Part shown: positions 54,035 to 64,000 of the stretch, in pieces
Layout: each line of letters starts with the position of its first letter
How positions within the stretch are numbered: the stretch's first letter is position 1
NCBI GenBank assembly: GCA_030144725.1
Contig: JASKMD010000027.1
Span: 1,929,535 to 1,993,534 of the forward strand
DNA length: 64,000 nt
Reading direction: 5' to 3'
DNA from: Haematococcus lacustris
Taxonomy: Eukaryota > Chlorophyta > Chlorophyceae > Chlamydomonadales > Haematococcaceae
Notes under the pieces: generated by a model
Seen by the model: only the letters and a program-made list of their open reading frames with translations
The model's database searches: none
What the model was told of the DNA's origin: nothing
Position numbers and translations under genes: made by a program

Positions 54035-54367
54035 GGGAGGGTCGTCAGACTTCAAAATCTTGTCTTGCTTACAGTGTATACAACGTACAATGAACAAGAG
54101 CAGAGCGGGTGACAACTGTGTAGTCATCAAAGTCAATTGTGCAGCCTCACCGGCCTATGGCTATGGCTATACCAGGCAATGGCTACGACACATGTACCTG
54201 GCCAACCTACACTTAGCAGCCTAGTCTCTTCTCCAAGTTGTTCAATACTGCTGCGTATGCTGCATACACATCTTACATCTTGAGCTGCGCCCTGCCAGGC
54301 TCCTGAGAGGGCATGACTGCCAATCACTGCCCGCTTCATGCCACTCTGTGGCTGCTTACCAGCTGCA

Positions 54368-55198
54368 TCATCTTTCACAGGCAGCTGCAGGGCTTGGCAA
54401 GCGCCTTCTTGACATGGGCAGGCATTCTTGTGAGAACTTCTTGAGGGCCTGGGATTGCTTGCATCCTCTCTCACGCGCTGCGCGTACCATCTCAGTCACA
54501 AGCAGGCCAGGTAAGGCTGCAATGTGATGGGTTGCTGTACTTGAGGAGCCTGCAGCAGTGCCCAGGGCTGTCAGGGCAGTTGGTGAGCCAGGGGGTGGTG
54601 CTGCAGTTGTGGCCCGAGCTGCTAGGTGCTCAGGTGAGCTCAGAAGGTGCCCCTGCAGCAAGCTGGGCCCTTGGGCTGGTTGCGACCCAGACAACATGCC
54701 TTGCAGTTGTTTGTGGAATGAGTAGGGCAGCATGGGGTCCCCAGGGCTGGGCAGCAGGCCTGCCCTAAGGCTGGGCAGCAGGGCTGCACCAGGGCTGGGC
54801 AGCAGGCCTGCCCCAGGGCTGGGCAGCAGGCCTGCCCCCGGGCTGGGCAGCAGGGCTGCACCAAGGCTGGGCAGCAGGGCTGCACCAGGGCTGGGCAGCA
54901 GGCCTGCCCCAGGGCTCGGCAGCAGGCCTGCCCCAGGGCTGGGCAGCAGGGCTGCAGCAGGGCTGGGCAGCAGGGCTGCACCAGGGCTGGGCAGCAGGGC
55001 TGCACCAGGGCTGGGCAGCAGGCCTGCCCCAGGGCTCGGCAGCAGGCCTGCCCCAGGGCTGGGCAGCAGGCCTGCCCCAGGGCTGGGCAGCAGGGCTGCA
55101 CCAGGGCTGGGCAAAAGGGGGGCCCCAACGCTAGGCTGGGCTGTGTTAGGCGACTGGCTGGGCTGGTGGCTGCTTCCAGGCTGCATTCCCTGAATCAT
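54368..55198 (-). CDS. Hypothetical Pro/Leu/Ala repeat protein (doubtful)
   Basis: A 276-codon frame. After MIQGMQPGSSHQPSQSPN it reads about 15 octapeptides of the form GAGLLPSP/GAALLPSP, encoded by a 24-bp minisatellite. It then continues through a non-repetitive 120-residue region (SFHKQLQGMLSGSQPAQGP, ... LLVTEMVRAARERGCKQS, ... LKKFSQECLPMSRRR). The non-repeat tail looks protein-like, which is the main argument for it. Against it, a second minus-strand frame and one plus-strand frame are also open across the repeat. I do not recognise it. No splice partner could be fixed. Confidence 0.3.
   Translation of the reverse strand: MIQGMQPGSSHQPSQSPNTAQPSVGAPLLPSPGAALLPSPGAGLLPSPGAGLLPSPGAGLLPSPGAALLPSPGAALLPSPAAALLPSPGAGLLPSPGAGLLPSPGAALLPSLGAALLPSPGAGLLPSPGAGLLPSPGAALLPSLRAGLLPSPGDPMLPYSFHKQLQGMLSGSQPAQGPSLLQGHLLSSPEHLAARATTAAPPPGSPTALTALGTAAGSSSTATHHIAALPGLLVTEMVRAARERGCKQSQALKKFSQECLPMSRRRLPSPAAACER
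54745..55115. repeat. 24-bp minisatellite
   Basis: About 15 units of CTGGGCAGCAGGCCTGCCCC plus AGGG, with two alternating variants (GGCCTGCCCC and GGGCTGCACC). Its length of 24 keeps frames open on both strands. Confidence 0.9.
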
Positions 55199-55418
55199 TG
55201 GAGCACTGCGAGTCCTAGATTACCCGTAAGGGCAAGTGGCATCTGCATGACAATCTGCTGTAGTGTTGTCATAGTGTCATTGTGTTTGGCTTCACGGTGT
55301 CATTGTGTGTCATTGTGTTTGGTTTCTTGGCTGACGCCTGTAATGGATGAGCTCCTCACGTTGGTCTGACGAGAGTGTCCCTCTAGTGCTCCTGTGCAGC
55401 ATCGCGCGACAAAGCTCA

Positions 55419-55607
55419 TTAGTGCAGTGCCAGTGCCAGTGCTTCCACCCACCCAGCGGGCTGTCTAGCCAACTGCAATGGCTCCACTACTTCGTCGTCG
55501 ATATCGCTATCAGGTTGGGTCGCGACAGAACGCTTCTTGCTAGTAGAGCCAGCGGGCCTCTTGTCTGGGCCATCTTTGCGCTTACGACCACTGCCTGGCC
55601 CGCCCAT
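55419..55607 (-). CDS. Hypothetical basic N-terminal fragment, possible transposase remnant
   Basis: 62 codons starting MGGPGSGRKRKDGPDKRPAG, with basic nuclear-localisation-like clusters (GRKRK, TSKKRS), an acidic stretch (DSDIDDEVVE) and then a stop. Immediately upstream of its ATG lies an inverted repeat. A +1 frame just after the stop is open with SSDQREELIHYRRQP. This looks like the start of a decayed element-borne or host DNA-binding gene. No catalytic domain is visible, so this is a guess. Confidence 0.25.
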   Translation of the reverse strand: MGGPGSGRKRKDGPDKRPAGSTSKKRSVATQPDSDIDDEVVEPLQLARQPAGWVEALALALH

Positions 55608-55647
55608 CGGAGAACCCAAAATTAACCCCCCCGGCTTTTGGTTAAAA

Positions 55648-55718
55648 GATGTTTTGCACCGCGGCCGTGCAAAAAGTCCGTGCAAACCGGTGGGGGGTCA
55701 CACCCCGTGCAAAACATC
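55648..55718. repeat. 12-bp perfect inverted repeat with iterated GTGCAAA motifs
   Basis: GATGTTTTGCAC at 55648-55659 and its exact complement GTGCAAAACATC at 55707-55718, with a 47-nt loop. GTGCAAA occurs twice more inside the loop (about 55667 and 55680). Candidate transposon end, transposase-binding site or hairpin. Confidence 0.7.
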
Positions 55719-56786
55719 CGGTTTATTGCCCAGTTATCCCGGTCATTACTGAGTCGTTGCGGGGATCTGTATGCGTGTGTCTGAGTGAAGCCATAACAGT
55801 TGGTTTGGAAGCCAACTGCTCTGCAGTGACCGTCTCCGACGAATGTTTGCAGCTGCCACCCCTGAGACCCGCACGGATAGAAATCACATGAAGTTGAACG
55901 CCGAGTTAAACTGGCTGATCCCTGCCCCTTATCGCGCTGGCTTAGGCAACGTATGCAGCCCTCCCCCGTTAGACAAGCACCCTATTGACTAATGCGGAGC
56001 AAGCCATTTTCATCTTCAAACCAAATGTTTGAGTACTGGGTCCAGCAAGCCAGCGCCTAAATGTCCCTTGGTAGCCACGCCCCACTCCAGCCTGGCACCC
56101 CTATGCCAGCCTGGCACCCTAACCCTTGCTCTACCTCAGCTGCAGAGCCTTAGCCGAGGCTGCACCCCAGGGGCTGCACGCTGGCAGCTGGGATCAGCCT
56201 GGCTCACAAGGTGACAGGCCTGCCCTGCCCTGCCCTACCCAGCCTGGCAACGATGGGGGGCGGGGGGCAGCACCACTGCGTGGAGGCAGTGCCATCCCCT
56301 GCATGCCATCTGGCCAACTGCCCGGCAGCACAATGGCGAGGGGCCCGAGAAGGGCCTAGGGCCGCGACCCCCCAAGGCCTGCAGCGCACTGCACTGCCTG
56401 GCTGCTGCTGCAGGCTGCGCCCTACTGCCCCACTGCCAGGCTCAACATGGAGGAGGCTTGGCAAACAGGAGGAGCTGGGGAGGGCTTGGGGCTGGGGCAG
56501 TGCTGGAAGCTGTGGGTGCGGGGAGGGGAAGCTGCAGCTGCCTGGCAAACAGAGCTGGGAGGGCCTGGGGCTGGGTGCAGGGAGGGGAGCAGGGCTGGGT
56601 GCAGGGAGGGGAGCAAGGCTGGGAAGCTGCAGTTTTCTGGCGGGCTGCATGGCTGCATGGCTGCTGCTGCTGTTGGGAGGGGGGGGGGCCCTGCCACCTC
56701 TACCCCGCCTGCTGCAAGTTACAGTCGGCAAGGGGGGCTGAGGCAGTGCTCAGAGACCGGGCCACTCCCTGCCAGCTGCCCGGTCA

Positions 56787-56822
<36 letters not shown>

Positions 56823-56840
56823 GCTGGTGCATGCGGTGTG
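55719..56840. other. Spacer before CK2 alpha 3' end
   Basis: No gene supported. About 56450-56640 is a GC-rich tract with a repeated GGGAGGGGAGCAGGGCTGGG-like unit, and 56786-56820 is a short CTGC run next to the CK2 stop codon. Confidence 0.5.
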
Positions 56841-60506
<3,666 letters not shown>

Positions 60507-61248
60507 CTGACACATCACACACCACACACACAAACAGGAGCCAGGGCAGGGCTGGTTGACACCAGGGAAGGTGGTGGTGGGGGGGAGGGGGGGGGGGCGC
60601 TGCCCCCCCTTCCTGTGCTGCCTGGACCCATCTGGCTAGCCGCCCCCCCTGCTGACCTCCCCTGCTGGCCCCTCCCTGACAGGCTGACCCCCTGCCCCCT
60701 GCAGGCCCCTGCACCCCTTGCCTTGCTCGGCCCTTCCCCCCTGTACCCCCTGCACTGTGTGTGTGTGAGGGGTTGGCAACGCAGCCAGCCAGCCCCTGCC
60801 CTGCCTGTGCGGCTGACTCTGCAGCGAGGCAGTTCAGAGCTTGTTGGTGGCACTGCACACCACCACTGCACACCACCACTACACGCCACACCGCCCGGCT
60901 GCCAGCTGCTGAAGTCAGAGACCTGCCCACAGGGCACCTCACTGCCCCCCCTGTGCTGCACCTGAGGCTGCAGGGCGCAGCAGAGCCCTGCCCAGCCCCG
61001 CACACCGGCACAGCCTTCTCCTTGACTCTGGACCTGACCCTGCACCCCGCCCCAACCCTGCTGCATCCTGTGTTTCTGTGACATGTGCCATCCCTTCCCC
61101 TGCCCCCCCTCCCCCCCCTGGTGCCTATTAAGTTCCTCTGGAAAAAAACCTCCCTTCTGCTGCCGTAGCCCTCTCCAACTGCCAGCCCCCCAAATAGCCT
61201 AGCACTGCGCCCTAGCACCCTGCGACAACCTGCCGCTGACTACGGCTC

Positions 61249-64000
61249 TGCCCCTGCCCCTGCCCCTGCCCCTGCCCCTGCCCCTGCCCCTGCCCCTGCC
61301 CCTGCCCCTGCCCCTGCCCCTGCCCCTGCCCCTGCCCCTGCCCCTGCCCCTGCCCCTGCTTCTGCCCCTGCTTCTGCCCCTGTTCCTGCCCCTGTTCCTG
61401 CCCCTGCCCCTGCCCCTGCTTCTGCCCCTGCTTCTGACCCTGCCCCTGCCCCTGCCCCTGCCCCTGCCCCTGCCCCTGCCCCTGCTTCTGCCCCTGCCCC
61501 TGCCCCTGCCCCTGCCCCTGCCCCTGCCCCTGCCCCTGCCCCTGCCCCTGCCCCTGCCCCTGCCCCTGCCCCTGCCCCTGCCCCTGCTTCTGCCCCTGCC
61601 CCTGCCCCTGCCCCTGCCCCTGCCCCTGCCCCTGCCCCTGCCCCTGCCCCTGCCCCTGCCCCTGCCCCTGCCCCTGCCCCTGCCCCTGCCCCTGCCCCTG
61701 CCCCTGCCCCTGCCCCTGCCCCTGCCCCTGCCCCTGCCCCTGCCCCTGCCCCTGCTTCTGCCCCTGCTTCTGCCCCTGTTCCTGCCCCTGTTCCTGCCCC
61801 TGCCCCTGCCCCTGCTTCTGCCCCTGCTTCTGACCCTGCCCCTGCCCCTGCCCCTGCCCCTGCCCCTGCCCCTGCCCCTGCTTCTGCCCCTGCCCCTGCC
61901 CCTGCCCCTGCCCCTGCCCCTGCCCCTGCCCCTGCCCCTGCCCCTGCCCCTGCCCCTGCCCCTGCCCCTGCCCCTGCCCCTGCCCCTGCCCCTGCCCCTG
62001 CTTCTGCCCCTGCTTCTGCCCCTGTTCCTGCCCCTGTTCCTGCCCCTGCCCCTGCCCCTGCTTCTGCCCCTGCCCCTGCCCCTGCCCCTGCCCCTGCTTC
62101 TGCCCTGCCCCTGCCCCTGCCCCTGCCCCTGCCCCTGCCCCTGCCCCTGCCCCTGCCCCTGCCCCTGCCCCTGCCCCTGCTTCTGCCCCTGCCCCTGCCC
62201 CTGCCCCTGCCCCTGCCCCTGCCCCTGCCCCTGCCCCTGCCCCTGCCCCTGCCCCTGCCCCTGCCCCTGCCCCTGCCCCTGCCCCTGCCCCTGCTTCTGC
62301 CCCTGCCCCTGCCCCTGCCCCTGCCCCTGCCCCTGCCCCTGCCCCTGCCCCTGCCCCTGCCCCTGCCCCTGCCCCTGCCCCTGCCCCTGCCCCTGCTTCT
62401 GCCCCTGCTTCTGCCCCTGTTCCTGCCCCTGTTCCTGCCCCTGCCCCTGCCCCTGCTTCTGCCCCTGCTTCTGACCCTGCCCCTGCCCCTGCCCCTGCCC
62501 CTGCCCCTGCCCCTGCCCCTGCCCCTGCTTCTGCCCCTGCCCCTGCCCCTGCCCCTGCCCCTGCCCCTGCCCCTGCCCCTGCCCCTGCCCCTGCCCCTGC
62601 CCCTGCCCCTGCCCCTGCCCCTGCCCCTGCCCCTGCCCCTGCTTCTGCCCCTGCCCCTGCCCCTGCCCCTGCCCCTGCCCCTGCCCCTGCCCCTGCCCCT
62701 GCCCCTGCCCCTGCCCCTGCCCCTGCCCCTGCCCCTGCCCCTGCCCCTGCCCCTGCCCCTGCCCCTGCCCCTGCCCCTGCCCCTGCCCCTGCTTCTGCCC
62801 CTGCTTCTGCCCCTGTTCCTGCCCCTGTTCCTGCCCCTGCCCCTGCCCCTGCTTCTGCCCCTGCTTCTGCCCCTGTTCCTGCCCCTGCCCCTGCCCCTGC
62901 CCCTGCCCCTGCCCCTGCCCCTGCCCCTGCCCCTGCCCCTGCCCCTGCCCCTGCCCCTGCTTCTGCCCCTGCCCCTGCCCCTGCCCCTGCCCCTGCCCCT
63001 GCCCCTGCCCCTGCCCCTGCTTCTGCCCCTGCCCCTGCCCCTGCCCCTGCCCCTGCCCCTGCCCCTGCCCCTGCCCCTGCCCCTGCCCCTGCCCCTGCCC
63101 CTGCCCCTGCTTCTGCCCCTGCTTCTGCCCCTGTTCCTGCCCCTGTTCCTGCCCCTGCCCCTGCCCCTGCTTCTGCCCCTGCTTCTGCCCCTGTTCCTGC
63201 CCCTGTTCCTGCCCCTGCCCTGGCCCTGCCCCTGCCCCTGCCCCTGCCCCTGCCCCTGCCCCTGCCCCTGCTTCTGCCCCTGCCCCTGCCCCTGCCCCTG
63301 CCCCTGCCCCTGCCCCTGCCCCTGCCCCTGCTTCTGCCCCTGCCCCTGCCCCTGCCCCTGCCCCTGCCCCTGCCCCTGCCCCTGCCCCTGCCCCTGCCCC
63401 TGCCCCTGCCCCTGCTTCTGCCCCTGCTTCTGCCCCTGTTCCTGCCCCTGTTCCTGCCCCTGCCCCTGCCCCTGCTTCTGCCCCTGCTTCTGCCCCTGTT
63501 CCTGCCCCTGTTCCTGCCCCTGCCCTGGCCCTGGCCCTGCCCCTGCCCCTGCCCCTGCCCCTGCCCCTGCCCCTGCCCCTGCCCCTGCTTCTGCCCCTGC
63601 TTCTGCCCCTGTTCCTGCCCCTGTTCCTGCCCCTGCCCCTGCCCCTGCCCCTGCCCCTGCTTCTGCCCCTGCTTCTGCCCCTGTTCCTGCCCCTGTTCCT
63701 GCCCCTGCCCTGGCCCTGGCCCTGCCCCTGCCCCTGCCCCTGCCCCCGCCCCTGCCCCTGCCCCTGCCCCTGCCCCTGCTTCTGCCCCTGCTTCTGCCCC
63801 TGTTCCTGCCCCTGTTCCTGCCCCTGCCCTGGCCCTGGCCCTGCCCCTGCCCCTGCCCCTGCCCCCGCCCCTGCCCCTGCCCCTGCCCCTGCCCCTGCCC
63901 CTGCCCCTGCTTCTGCCCCTGCTTCTGCCCCTGTTCCTGCCCCTGTTCCTGCCCCTGCCCCTGCCCCTGCCCCTGCCCCTGCTTCTGCCCCTGCTTCTGC
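61249..64000. repeat. CCCCTG hexanucleotide tract with higher-order pattern
   Basis: More than 2.7 kb to the window edge, presumably within a CK2 alpha intron. The unit is CCCCTG with CTTCTG, TTCCTG and ACCCTG variants. A block reading two CTTCTG-bearing then two TTCCTG-bearing units recurs near 61365, 61753, 62005, 62395, 62790 and later, so the tract has a several-hundred-bp higher-order period. Toward the end GCCCTGGCCCTG variants appear. The minus (transcribed) strand is (CAGGGG)n. Confidence 0.97.

Noticed and set aside
52720..55115. CRISPR array
   Set aside because: Units are contiguous and degenerate with no unique spacers, and the context is a eukaryotic nuclear genome.
60507..61218. 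N-terminal exons of CK2 alpha
   Set aside because: Minus-strand frames here lack the Gly loop, the VAIK-like lysine and FEYV-type sequence; the region reads as intron.

Overview
The window looks like nuclear DNA of a GC-rich, intron-dense green alga (Chlorophyta, probably Chlorophyceae; genus not determinable). Plastid and starch genes (a ClpR subunit and a starch synthase) sit among spliced housekeeping genes, a chromodomain Ty3/Gypsy retrotransposon and very long C/G-rich simple repeats. All gene models are my own hand splicing, with junctions chosen so that intron phases agree.

Layout. 136-4928 (+): a Pumilio/PUF RNA-binding protein with all eight repeats. 5889-10066 (+): a ClpR-type plastid Clp protease subunit lacking catalytic Ser and His. 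10888-35723 (+): six tandem copies (A-F) of a gene family I do not recognise. Two further, more divergent copies (G, H) follow at 48480-51899, after an intervening minus-strand gene. 37017 to about 47462 (-): an SSIV-like starch synthase in at least 19 exons. 52.7-55.7 kb: two coding-compatible minisatellites and a possible decayed element. 56841-60506 (-): the C-terminal two thirds of casein kinase 2 alpha. 61249-64000: a hexanucleotide tract that runs off the window.

The most unusual part is the eight-member array. Each member has a short N-terminal exon, a blade-like middle exon and a long last exon, all joined by phase-2 introns. The protein looks like a beta-propeller of unknown function; G and H add a C-terminal membrane segment. 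A, C, F, G and H read as intact. B has 206 bp of its first exon replaced by a pure 864-bp CCCCG array. D has its first exon split by a complete 6.0-kb LTR retrotransposon. E has lost its start and carries a 2-bp deletion.

The retrotransposon (22538-28568) appears young: its two 190-bp LTRs read as identical, and it has a perfect 5-bp target duplication. Its gag and pol share one frame separated by a single UAG. The integrase lies in the -1 frame, entered at a G7 run. That G run sits inside a 17-nt exact copy of the element's 3' polypurine tract, so it may be a central polypurine tract that overlaps a frameshift site.
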